Shown piece by piece: positions 34,544-44,148 of a stretch of 64,000 bases of DNA. Within the stretch, counting starts at the first letter, position 1. Each line of letters begins with the position of its first letter. The notes beneath the pieces were generated by a model. That model saw only the letters and a program-made list of their open reading frames with translations, was not told the origin of the DNA and searched no databases. Made by a program: the position numbers and the translations under genes. Source of the stretch: an uncultured Prevotella sp. (GTDB lineage Bacteria > Bacteroidota > Bacteroidia > Bacteroidales > Bacteroidaceae); assembly GCA_900554545.1 (NCBI GenBank), contig USHW01000001.1, forward strand, positions 1-64,000. Direction: 5' to 3'.

Positions 34544-34891
34544 ACCCACCCCAGCCCTCCCGAAGGGAGGGAGCTTGATATGCCTTGAAGGATGAACTGC
34601 GTTGCGAAAGGCCACCTTTTACACGCTAAAAGGTCATCAATTGCACGCTAAAAGGTGGCCTTTTGCAGGCTAAAAGACGGCATATTGGCAGGGCGTTGGT
34701 AATCAGGGAGTTACGGAACGGCGGCTTTTGGGTCATCCAAAGGCTTATCGGCCGCATCCGGCTTATCGGCCTTATTCAATTGGATATGGCAAATAAGGCT
34801 GATAAGACAGATAAGGCCAATGGGCAAAAGCACTCTAAGCCAGCAGCAAAAGCATACTAAGCTCCCTCCCTTTGGGGGGGTTGGGGTGGGT
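34544..34891. repeat. Terminal-inverted-repeat element 3 (348 bp) enclosing array F
   Basis: The arms 34544-34579 and 34857-34891 are ACCCACCCCAGCC...GAGCTTGA and its approximate complement. The interior contains a complete 22-bp-period array plus simple CTTATCGGCC/GATAAG words. No gene in 34402-34970. Confidence 0.7.
34606..34686. repeat. 22-bp-period array F (four cores)
   Basis: Cores GAAAGGCCACCTTTT, AAAAGGTCATCAATT, AAAAGGTGGCCTTTT and AAAAGACGGCATATT start at 34606, 34628, 34650 and 34672. Cores 1 and 3 are complementary at 14 of 15 positions. Confidence 0.88.
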
Positions 34892-34939
34892 CTTCACTAT
34901 TTTTATTACATTTCGTTTCCTTGTCTCGTTAAATTGCAT

Positions 34940-34947
34940 TACCTTTG
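34940..34947 (+). promoter_or_regulatory. -7 box of dapB
   Basis: TACCTTTG, 23 bp before ATG 34971; TTG at 34921-34923 is a little close (16 bp) for a -33 element. Confidence 0.5.
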
Positions 34948-34970
34948 CCACAGATTAAACTTTTTGCAAA

Positions 34971-35726
34971 ATGAAAATCGCTTTGATAGGCTACGGCAAG
35001 ATGGGCAAGATGATTGAGCAGATAGCCCGCGGCCGCGGCCATGACATTGTATGTATTATTGACCTTGACAACCAGCAGGATTTCGACTCGCCGGAGTTCG
35101 CTTCGGCCGACGTCGCCATAGAGTTCACCAACCCGACGGCGGCCTACGGCAATTACCTTAAGGCTTTTGCCAAGGGCGTTAAGGTGGTTTCAGGCTCTAC
35201 GGGATGGATGAAGGAGCACGGCGACGACGTGCGCCGGATGTGCTCCGAGGAAGGCAAGACGCTATTCTGGGCGTCGAACTTCAGCGTCGGCGTAGCCATC
35301 TTCTCCGCCGTGAACCGCTATCTGGCGAAGATAATGAACGGCTTTCCGCAGTATGACGTGCGCATGGAGGAGACCCACCACGTGCACAAACTCGACGCTC
35401 CGAGCGGCACCGCCATCACGCTGGCCGAGGAGATAGTTGACAATCTCGACCGCAAGACGTCGTGGGTGAAGGGTACGCTGCTTGCTCCCGACGGCTCGCT
35501 GACCGGCACGGACAAGTGTGCAGCCGACGAACTGCCAGTAGACAGCATCCGCCGTGGCGAGGTGCCGGGCATCCACACGGTGGAATACGACTCAGAGGCC
35601 GACAGCATAACCATAACGCATGACGCACATTCGCGCAAGGGCTTCGCCCTCGGCGCGGTGCTGGCCGCCGAATACACCAAGGAGCACAGCGGCCTGCTGA
35701 CCATCGGCGACATGTTTAAGTTCTAA
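34971..35726 (+). CDS. dapB: 4-hydroxy-tetrahydrodipicolinate reductase
   Basis: This 251-residue enzyme of the lysine/diaminopimelate pathway reduces hydroxy-tetrahydrodipicolinate with NAD(P)H. The dinucleotide-binding GYGKMGKMI is at 7-15, VVSGSTGW is near 72, and the catalytic/substrate stretch EETHHVHKLDAPSGTA is near 129-144, with SITITHDAHSRKGFALGA near the end. It is slightly shorter than the E. coli enzyme (273), as usual in Bacteroidetes. It heads the conserved dapB-lepB-lepB2-wbqC neighbourhood. Confidence 0.95.
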   Translation: MKIALIGYGKMGKMIEQIARGRGHDIVCIIDLDNQQDFDSPEFASADVAIEFTNPTAAYGNYLKAFAKGVKVVSGSTGWMKEHGDDVRRMCSEEGKTLFWASNFSVGVAIFSAVNRYLAKIMNGFPQYDVRMEETHHVHKLDAPSGTAITLAEEIVDNLDRKTSWVKGTLLAPDGSLTGTDKCAADELPVDSIRRGEVPGIHTVEYDSEADSITITHDAHSRKGFALGAVLAAEYTKEHSGLLTIGDMFKF

Positions 35727-35751
35727 CAAAAAAACAGACACCAGACCTTAC

Positions 35752-35859
35752 ACCCACCCCAACCCTCCCGAAGGGAGGGAGCTTGGTTACCATTTTTTTG
35801 TTATCCCCTATTGGCAAAAGCATTTCAAACTCCCTCCCTTTGGGAGGGGTGGGGTGGGT
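35752..35859. repeat. Terminal-inverted-repeat element 4 (108 bp)
   Basis: The arms 35752-35786 and 35826-35859 (ACCCACCCCAACC...GGAGCTTGG and complement) are separated by 39 bp of AT-rich DNA. It lies between dapB and lepB. Confidence 0.75.
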
Positions 35860-35875
35860 TCAGATTATTTTCTAT

Positions 35876-37303
35876 ATGGAAAAGAAACAACTTAATATGA
35901 AAAAACAGTGGATAAAGTGCGGCACAGTGCTCGTGCTTTACCTCCTGTTCCTGCTCTGGGTGAAGAGCTGGTGGGGGCTGCTCGTCGTGCCTTTCATCTA
36001 CGACGTGTACATCACTAAAAAGATAAAGTGGCAATGGTGGAAAAACTCAGAGCCGCCGGTGCGCTTCATCATGTCGTGGGTTGACGCCATAGTGTTCGCC
36101 CTCGTGGCCGTTTACTTCATCAACCTGTTCTTCTTCCAGAACTACGTCATACCCTCGTCGTCGTTGGAGAAGTCGCTGCTTACGGGCGATTACCTTTTCG
36201 TAAGCAAGGTGAGCTACGGCCCGCGCATACCCGAGACGCCGCTAACCATGCCGCTTACGCAGCACACTCTGCCCGTGCTGAAGTGCAAGTCGTACCTGGA
36301 ATGGCCCAAGTGGGACTACCGCCGTGTGAAAGGTCTCGGCAATGTGGAGCTTAACGACATCGTGGTGTTCAACTATCCGGCCGGCGACACGCTTGTAAGC
36401 AACGAGCGTTACCAGGCCGCCGACTATTACCAGATGTGCTATTCGTTCGGCAGCCAGCTGTTAAACTATCAGCCGGACATGGCGAAGCTCACGCCGCAGG
36501 AGCAGTATGACTGGTATCAGAAGGTGTATGCCACCGGGCGGCAGTATATCATCGACAACCCGGGAGAGTACGGAAAGGTAATCACAAGGCCGGTTGACCG
36601 CCGCGAGAACTACGTGAAGCGGTGCGTCGGTCTGCCGGGACAGACGCTGCAGATAAAGAACCGCATCGTCTACCTTGACGGCAAACCGAACAAGGAACCG
36701 GACAATGTGCAGTACACATATTACGTGAAACTGGCGCAGCCTATTCCCGAAACGATGCTTCAGGAACTTGGAATAAGCATGGAAGACCTTACCAGCCTGA
36801 ACCAGAGCGGCTGCATGCCGCTGACGAAGAAGGCCGTTGACGCGCTGCAGAAGCGCAAGGACATCGTTGAAAGCATACGCCTGAACACCGACACCATAAC
36901 GGGAGACGTGTATCCGCTGAACGCCAACACGGGGTGGACACGCGACAACTACGGCCCCGTGTGGATACCGAAGAAGGGCGAGTCGGTACGGCTGACGATG
37001 CAGAACATCGCCGTTTACGAGCGTCCCATCCGCGTTTACGAGGGCAACGACCTGCAAGTGCGCGGCGGCAAGATATTCATCAACGGCAAGGAAACCGACC
37101 GGTACACGTTCAAGATGGACTATTACTGGATGATGGGAGACAACCGCCACAACTCGGCCGACAGCCGTTACTGGGGCTTTGTGCCTGAAGACCACGTCGT
37201 GGGCAAGCCCATCTTCATCTGGTGGAGCAGCGATCCGGACCGCGGCGGCTTCTCCGGCATACGCTGGAACCGGCTGTTCAGGATGGTGGACGACATTAAA
37301 TGA
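35876..37303 (+). CDS. lepB: Signal peptidase I
   Basis: This 475-residue serine protease cleaves signal peptides at the inner membrane. Two to three N-terminal membrane segments lead to box B VIPSSSLEKSL (catalytic Ser is the one before Leu-Glu). VKRCVGLPGQTL carries the general-base Lys, and YYWMMGDNRHNSADSRYWGFVP is box E. A long insertion between the catalytic boxes makes it larger than the E. coli enzyme; this is typical for Bacteroidales. Either ATG 35876 or ATG 35897 could start it. The in-frame extension upstream translates repeat DNA and is rejected. Confidence 0.93.
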   Translation: MEKKQLNMKKQWIKCGTVLVLYLLFLLWVKSWWGLLVVPFIYDVYITKKIKWQWWKNSEPPVRFIMSWVDAIVFALVAVYFINLFFFQNYVIPSSSLEKSLLTGDYLFVSKVSYGPRIPETPLTMPLTQHTLPVLKCKSYLEWPKWDYRRVKGLGNVELNDIVVFNYPAGDTLVSNERYQAADYYQMCYSFGSQLLNYQPDMAKLTPQEQYDWYQKVYATGRQYIIDNPGEYGKVITRPVDRRENYVKRCVGLPGQTLQIKNRIVYLDGKPNKEPDNVQYTYYVKLAQPIPETMLQELGISMEDLTSLNQSGCMPLTKKAVDALQKRKDIVESIRLNTDTITGDVYPLNANTGWTRDNYGPVWIPKKGESVRLTMQNIAVYERPIRVYEGNDLQVRGGKIFINGKETDRYTFKMDYYWMMGDNRHNSADSRYWGFVPEDHVVGKPIFIWWSSDPDRGGFSGIRWNRLFRMVDDIK

Positions 37304-37307
37304 TTTG

Positions 37308-37468
37308 GGGTTATGCGGTTATGGGGTTTTACGGTCTTACGGTGAAGACACCCCATAGCCGCATAACCGTAACACCGTATGCCGCTCCGTAAAACCTCAT
37401 AACCTCACAACCGTAGCACCGTATGCCACACCGTAAAACCTTATAACCTCATAACCGTAAAACCGTAA
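37308..37468. repeat. CCGTATAACC/CATAACCGT simple repeat tract with inverted start
   Basis: GGGGTTATGCGGTTATGGGG at the left is the complement of the CCCATAACCGCATAACC words that follow several times. It fills the whole gap between the two signal peptidase genes. Confidence 0.7.
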
Positions 37469-37469
37469 A

Positions 37470-38126
37470 ATGAAATGTGCGCTCAAGTTTGTGATGGCGC
37501 TGACGGTCACAATCTTGCTGATGTTGGCTTTCCGCGCCTTGGCGTTCACTGTTTACACGGTAAGGGGCACGGCCCTTGAGCCTGCCTTTTCCGACGGCGA
37601 CCGTGTATTGGTGAACCGCTGGAGCTATGGCCTGCGCACGGGAGGCGGCAAGATGTTCCGCTACGTAAGGTGGGTGGCGCGCCCGGTGGAGAGGGGCGAG
37701 CTTGTGGTGTTCAACAATCCGGCGGACACCGCGCGGCCTGTAAGCCGCCGTAACGCCATGGCCTACTACTGCAAGGGCGTGCCGGGCGACACCGTAAGGG
37801 CTGGCAACGCAACGCTTGTAGTGCCCGGCAAGGGGCGGCACATCACCGTAACGGCAGGCAACATCGCCCTGCTGTGCCGGATATATAATATGTATGAAGG
37901 GCGCAAGGCCGACATCCGCCGCGGCCGCCTGTACGTTGACGGACGCAGGACGGATTGCGCCATGCTGGCATACGACTACTACTGGCTTGAGCCTTCACGG
38001 CAAGGCGCGGCGCAAGCAGGGGTTAAGGGAATGTTAGTGCCTGAGAACCATGTGGTTGGTAGGGTAGTGGTGAGGGTTTGGCCCCTCCCTAACCCTCCCG
38101 AGGGAGGGAATGCAGATAAGGACTAA
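37470..38126 (+). CDS. Signal peptidase I paralogue lacking catalytic residues
   Basis: This 218-residue S26-like protein has one N-terminal membrane segment. The position of the catalytic Ser in box B is changed: VRGTALEPAF where active enzymes have a Ser before Met/Leu-Glu. The general-base Lys of VKRxxGLPGD aligns with Tyr in AYYCKGVPGDTV. GDRVLVNRWSYGLRTGG and ENHVVGRVVVRVWP keep the fold. It is probably an inactive partner or regulator of lepB. The C-terminal LPNPPEGGNADKD is read from a dispersed repeat copy that begins near 38083. Confidence 0.8.
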   Translation: MKCALKFVMALTVTILLMLAFRALAFTVYTVRGTALEPAFSDGDRVLVNRWSYGLRTGGGKMFRYVRWVARPVERGELVVFNNPADTARPVSRRNAMAYYCKGVPGDTVRAGNATLVVPGKGRHITVTAGNIALLCRIYNMYEGRKADIRRGRLYVDGRRTDCAMLAYDYYWLEPSRQGAAQAGVKGMLVPENHVVGRVVVRVWPLPNPPEGGNADKD

Positions 38127-38222
38127 TAGCAAAGGTAACGGCTTTAACTTCTTAGCGAGCGTAGCGAGCGATAACTTCTTTAACTTCTTTAACTCCAGAA
38201 AGAAACTCCTTTAACTCCTGAA
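38127..38222. repeat. GTTAAAGAAGTT/AGCGAGCG simple repeat block
   Basis: The complement of the 29935-30040 block: AGCAAAGGTAACGG, AGCGAGCGTAGCGAGCG and AACTTCTTTAACTTC words up to the wbqC start. Confidence 0.6.
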
Positions 38223-38228
38223 AACAAC

Positions 38229-38882
38229 ATGTCCCAAGTACTTCTTTCTTCGGCGTATTTCGCCCCTATACAGTGGTACCAGAAGCTCAACAGATATGAC
38301 AATGTGGCCGTTGAGGCGCACGACAGCTTCATCAAACAGACCTACCGCAACCGCTGCCTGATAGCCACAACGGCAGGAGTGCAGGCGCTGACGGTGCCCG
38401 TTGAGCGCGGCACTGACGGCGCGGCTGACGGCGACGGGGCGCAATGCAGGAAGTGCATGATGAAGGACGTGCGCATAAGCGACCACGGCAACTGGCGCCA
38501 CCTGCACTGGAACGCGCTGCAAAGCGCATACGGAGAGTCGCCGTTCTTCGAGTTTTACGCCGACGATGTGCGCCCGTTTTTCGAGCGGCGGTGGACGTTC
38601 CTGTACGACTTCAACATGGAGATATGTTCAAAAATGTGCGATTTAATCGGTGTTTCCCCCTGCATCGGAACGACTGACGAGTACATTCCGGCGGACGACG
38701 GACGGCTTGACGGCACGGCAGACTACCGCGAAGTCATCCGCCCGAAGCATCCCTTACCCGACCCCTCATTCACTCCGCGCCGCTATTATCAGGTGTACGA
38801 GGCCAAGCACGGCTTCCTGCCGAACCTCAGCATACTCGATTTGCTTTTCAACATGGGACCTGAAAGCCTGCTGTATCTTTAG
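38229..38882 (+). CDS. WbqC family protein
   Basis: This 217-residue protein starts SSAYFAPIQWYQKL, the standard WbqC opening (Y-x-P-x-x-x-Y/F). It continues YDNVAVEAHDSFIKQTYRNRCLIAT, DHGNWRHLHWNALQSAYGESPFFEFYAD and a C-terminal PRRYYQVYEAKHGFLPNLSILDLLFNMGPESLLYL, also conserved. WbqC-like proteins are linked to polysaccharide or modified-sugar synthesis in some clusters, but here it sits in the conserved signal peptidase neighbourhood and its activity is unknown. Cytoplasmic by sequence. Confidence 0.9.
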   Translation: MSQVLLSSAYFAPIQWYQKLNRYDNVAVEAHDSFIKQTYRNRCLIATTAGVQALTVPVERGTDGAADGDGAQCRKCMMKDVRISDHGNWRHLHWNALQSAYGESPFFEFYADDVRPFFERRWTFLYDFNMEICSKMCDLIGVSPCIGTTDEYIPADDGRLDGTADYREVIRPKHPLPDPSFTPRRYYQVYEAKHGFLPNLSILDLLFNMGPESLLYL

Positions 38883-38916
38883 CGGCTGCATGGCGGCAGG
38901 CGGATAGAGACGATGC

Positions 38917-38997
38917 AAAACGCCACCTTTTGCACGGCAAAAGGTGGCGTTTTGCGTTGTAAAAGACGGCCTTTTGCAGGCTAAAAGGTGGCCTTTT
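38917..38997. repeat. 22-bp-period array G (four cores)
   Basis: Cores AAAACGCCACCTTTT, AAAAGGTGGCGTTTT, AAAAGACGGCCTTTT and AAAAGGTGGCCTTTT start at 38917, 38939, 38961 and 38983. Cores 1 and 2 are exact reverse complements, including their off-consensus base. Convergent spacer. Confidence 0.9.
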
Positions 38998-39069
38998 ACA
39001 AGATAGATTGTAATATATTGGTAATCAACGGGTTATGATATGGTGATTTGCCTGTGGCGACAACCTTCG

Positions 39070-39582
39070 TCAGTCGTCACCGGCCACGCCCGGATTGTCC
39101 CTCACATGCTCCTCGTCATAGTCCTCCATGTCGTCGAATATTTCAGAAGGATAGTGGTCTTCAGCGTCCGGGTCTTCGTAATATTCATCCCTGTAATAGT
39201 CGTATATGGCATCCTTCTCCTCGTTGGTAAGCTCCTCCCCGCGGTTGTATTTTTCCAACAGTTCGGGTGCCCGTGCGTCAAGCTCGGCCTGCCGGTGTGA
39301 ATTTTCGCGTATCATGCGGCGTTGCTCGTCCGTTATCTGGTAGGCTTCGGCCTTCTTGATGCGTTCCTGGCGTTCCGCCTCAAGCTTCTCGTACAGCTGT
39401 TGCCGCTTCATGCGCTCCCTCGCTTCCCTTTCATATTGGAGCTTTTTTGTCTGCTCGTCCTTCTCGTTTGCCACGTGGAAAAAGGCTAAAAAGCCTATTC
39501 CTATCATCACGCCTATTGCCAATTTGACTGAAGACGGCAGCGTGCTCCATCGGTTTTTGCCGTTGTTTGTATTGTTCCTCAT
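39070..39582 (-). CDS. Membrane-anchored coiled-coil protein, unknown function
   Basis: This 170-residue protein has one membrane segment near residues 19-38 (VKLAIGVMIGIGFLAFFHVA). A long charged helix follows (EKDEQTKKLQYEREARERMKRQQLYEKLEAERQERIKKAEAY, about 40-82) with strong coiled-coil character, and then a very acidic tail (DYYRDEYYEDPDAEDHYP...). I do not recognise a family. The short N-terminus with Arg/Lys suggests the coiled coil may be outside the cytoplasm, but topology is unsure. Convergent with wbqC across array G. Confidence 0.75.
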   Translation of the reverse strand: MRNNTNNGKNRWSTLPSSVKLAIGVMIGIGFLAFFHVANEKDEQTKKLQYEREARERMKRQQLYEKLEAERQERIKKAEAYQITDEQRRMIRENSHRQAELDARAPELLEKYNRGEELTNEEKDAIYDYYRDEYYEDPDAEDHYPSEIFDDMEDYDEEHVRDNPGVAGDD

Positions 39583-39605
39583 GCTTTCTGTTTGTTATGT
39601 TTGCG

Positions 39606-39634
39606 GCAAAGATAATGCAAATGAGCGGAATGCA
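39606..39634 (-). promoter_or_regulatory. Promoter of the coiled-coil protein gene
   Basis: On the minus strand TATCTTTG (39606-39613) with TTG (39632-39634) 18 bp upstream. A second TATCTTTG is at 39673-39680. The rest of 39583-39836 shows no gene. Confidence 0.5.
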
Positions 39635-39836
39635 AGCTTGCTTGTATATTCCCGAGTGCCGCTTATCTTATGCAAAGATACGGATATCAGGCGACAAAAC
39701 ATGTCGTCGGCGGCACAAACATGTAGAAAAGCGCACCGCGGCTTGCCGCACGGCTGTTTGCGCCCTGCTCAATGCCCGTTATCGTGAAATAAGATGAAAA
39801 ATCGCCGTTTTAATGTAGTTTTAATGACAAACAGCG

Positions 39837-39865
39837 TTGTGTTCGGTAAAAAATGGCTAACTTTG
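39837..39865 (+). promoter_or_regulatory. Promoter of pnp
   Basis: TTG (39837-39839), 18 bp, TAACTTTG (39858-39865), 42 bp before ATG 39908. No RNase III-type hairpin was recognised in the short leader. Confidence 0.5.
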
Positions 39866-39907
39866 GTGCGATTTTTTTGACGTAAAAAGATATTTTTTGA
39901 TTTTTAG

Positions 39908-42226
<2,319 letters not shown>

Positions 42227-42249
42227 AAGGCCGGTACATTAATATATTG

Positions 42250-42283
42250 ACGGCGGCGGCACATCATGCCGCCGCCGTTCTTT
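42250..42283 (+). terminator. Intrinsic terminator of pnp
   Basis: ACGGCGGCGGCA, loop CATCA, TGCCGCCGCCGT: a perfect 12-bp GC stem followed by TCTTTC. Confidence 0.85.
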
Positions 42284-42305
42284 CATTATCTTTAACTCCA
42301 TCTTT

Positions 42306-42336
42306 TTTGTTCTTATCCATACTTGCATTACCTTTG
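42306..42336 (+). promoter_or_regulatory. Promoter of crcB
   Basis: TTTG (42306-42309), 19 bp, TACCTTTG (42329-42336). Only five bases separate the -7 box from ATG 42342, so the mRNA is probably leaderless. Confidence 0.75.
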
Positions 42337-42341
42337 CATGT

Positions 42342-42728
42342 ATGTTTAGGAATATCTTGCTCGTGGCACTTGGCGGAGCGGCAGGCAGCGTGGCGCGTTA
42401 CCTGTTGTCGAAAGCCGTACAGGGTGCTGCGGCTTCGTCTTTCCCATGGGGCACAATGGCGGTGAACGTAGCCGGATGCCTGCTCATCGGGCTGTTCTAC
42501 GGCCTTTCCGAAGGCAGCGCGGCACGCTTTGGGCAAGACTTGAAGCTGATGCTTACCGTTGGGTTTTGCGGCGGATTTACCACTTTCAGCACGTTCGCCA
42601 ACGAGTCGCTGGCGCTCGCCAAGGCTGGCGATGCGCTCCTTTCAGCGGCTTACATAGGCTCAAGCGTGGCTTTGGGAATGCTTGCCGTCGTGGCCGGGGC
42701 ACAGCTTGCGAAAGCCTTTGCAGGCTAA
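42342..42728 (+). CDS. crcB: Fluoride exporter (Fluc/CrcB)
   Basis: This 128-residue protein has four membrane segments and is a subunit of the dimeric fluoride channel. Signature residues are VALGGAAGSVARYLL (8-22), WGTMAVNVAGCLLIGLFYG (36-54, with the conserved Asn) and the central GFCGGFTTFSTFANE (74-88) with the phenylalanine/threonine track. No fluoride riboswitch fits between the pnp terminator and the start: the leader is essentially absent. The downstream lipoprotein gene begins 29 bp after the stop and may share the transcript. Confidence 0.95.
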   Translation: MFRNILLVALGGAAGSVARYLLSKAVQGAAASSFPWGTMAVNVAGCLLIGLFYGLSEGSAARFGQDLKLMLTVGFCGGFTTFSTFANESLALAKAGDALLSAAYIGSSVALGMLAVVAGAQLAKAFAG

Positions 42729-42757
42729 GTAATGAAATCAAAAAACACAGATAAAAG

Positions 42758-43927
42758 ATGAGAACCACATTCAACAAACTATCAGTTTTCGCCGTTGCCG
42801 CTTTGGCGGTTGTCCTCATGGGGTCGTGCGACAACCGTAAATTCCATGTGGACGGCACCATCGCCGATGCGAAAGACTCGGTGCTGTACTTCGAGAACAT
42901 GAGCCTTGACGGCCCGGTGACGGTCGACTCGGTGAAGCTTGGAGACGACGGGGCGTTCAGCTTCAGCGAGAAGGCGCCCGATGCGCCGGAGTTTTACCGC
43001 CTGCGCATCGCCGGACAAATCATCAACCTTAGCGTGGATTCAACGGAGACAATCACCGTAAAGGCGTCATATCCTACCATGGCAACCGGCTATACGGTAG
43101 AAGGCTCGAAGGAATGCGCCACTATCAAGGAGCTGGCTTTGAAGCAGATTGACCTACAGTCGCGCATAATCGCCTTGCAGCGCAACAACTCCGTAGGCTT
43201 CGACGAGACCCGCGACAGCATCGACAAACTGATAGAGGCGTACAAACAGGACGTCAAGCTGAACTACATCTACAAGGCCCCGATGCGTCCTTCATCGTAT
43301 TTCGCCCTGTTCCAGACGCTTGGCAACATGCTTATCTTCAACCCACGGGAGAACGAGGACGACATAAAGGCGTTCGCGGCGGTGGCTACCAGCTGGGACA
43401 CTTACCATCCAAAGGCCGTGCGCGGGCAGAACCTGCACAACATTGCGATACAAGGCATGCGCGACATACGCATCGTGCGCAACCAGAGGGCTGCCGAAAT
43501 GGTTGACGCGAGCAAGGTGCGCGTGGCCGACCTCATCGACATTTCCCTGCTTGACAACAAGGGACAGACGCGCAAACTGACCGACCTGAAGGGCAAGGTG
43601 GTGCTGCTTGACTTCCACGTATTCGGCGCGGAAGGCTCAACCAAGCGCATAATGCAGATGCGCGACATATACAACAAGTATCACGGACGCGGCCTGGAAA
43701 TCTATCAGGTGTCGTTAGACCCTGACGAGCACTTCTGGAAGACACAGACTGCGGCGCTGCCTTGGATAAGCGTGCGCGACCCGAAAGGGCTTCAGTCGAA
43801 CAATCTTGTGCTGTACAACATACAGTCTATCCCGACGTTCTTCATCATAGGGCGCGACAATACGCTGAAGAAGCGCGACGCGCAGATAAAGGACCTTGAC
43901 GCGGAAATCGAGGCATTGTTAGGCTAA
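42758..43927 (+). CDS. Thioredoxin-fold lipoprotein without CXXC (DUF4369/TlpA-like)
   Basis: This 389-residue lipoprotein has a lipobox VLMGSC, with Cys at 24. An N-terminal DUF4369-type beta domain (about 30-125: FHVDGTIADAKDSVLYFENM...) leads through a helical middle to a C-terminal AhpC/TlpA thioredoxin fold (about 255-389: LTDLKGKVVLLDFHVFG). The redox motif WCxxC is replaced by FGAEGS, so it cannot act as a disulfide oxidoreductase. The cis-Pro equivalent is present (SIPTFFIIG). It is outer- or inner-membrane tethered, role unknown. It may be co-transcribed with crcB. Confidence 0.85.
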   Translation: MRTTFNKLSVFAVAALAVVLMGSCDNRKFHVDGTIADAKDSVLYFENMSLDGPVTVDSVKLGDDGAFSFSEKAPDAPEFYRLRIAGQIINLSVDSTETITVKASYPTMATGYTVEGSKECATIKELALKQIDLQSRIIALQRNNSVGFDETRDSIDKLIEAYKQDVKLNYIYKAPMRPSSYFALFQTLGNMLIFNPRENEDDIKAFAAVATSWDTYHPKAVRGQNLHNIAIQGMRDIRIVRNQRAAEMVDASKVRVADLIDISLLDNKGQTRKLTDLKGKVVLLDFHVFGAEGSTKRIMQMRDIYNKYHGRGLEIYQVSLDPDEHFWKTQTAALPWISVRDPKGLQSNNLVLYNIQSIPTFFIIGRDNTLKKRDAQIKDLDAEIEALLG

Positions 43928-43946
43928 GTCCGGTTTGCGGTTTTGC

Positions 43947-44027
43947 GAAAGGCCATGAATTGGCCTGTAAAAGGCCACAAATTGGACAGCAAAAGGCCGT
44001 CTTTCACACTGTGAAAGACGGCCTTTT
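43947..44027. repeat. 22-bp-period array H (four cores)
   Basis: Cores GAAAGGCCATGAATT, AAAAGGCCACAAATT, AAAAGGCCGTCTTTC and GAAAGACGGCCTTTT start at 43947, 43969, 43991 and 44013. Cores 3 and 4 are exact reverse complements. Confidence 0.9.
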
Positions 44028-44096
44028 GCAATGCGTTGGGTATCAATGCGTTGCGCGTGCAGCCAATGTTTTTGTAATAATTAGCCGCTGCAGAGG

Positions 44097-44126
44097 TTGC
44101 AAGTAAGAATATTATGCTTACTTTTG
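44097..44126 (+). promoter_or_regulatory. Promoter of the BASS-type transporter gene
   Basis: TTG (44097-44099), 19 bp, TACTTTTG (44119-44126), 22 bp before ATG 44149. Confidence 0.6.
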
Positions 44127-44148
44127 CAGCGTCTTAAAGCCGTTCGTT

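Noticed and set aside
42279..42341. Fluoride riboswitch before crcB
   Set aside because: The space between the pnp terminator and the crcB start is 63 bp, with the promoter filling its end; no riboswitch-like fold was seen.
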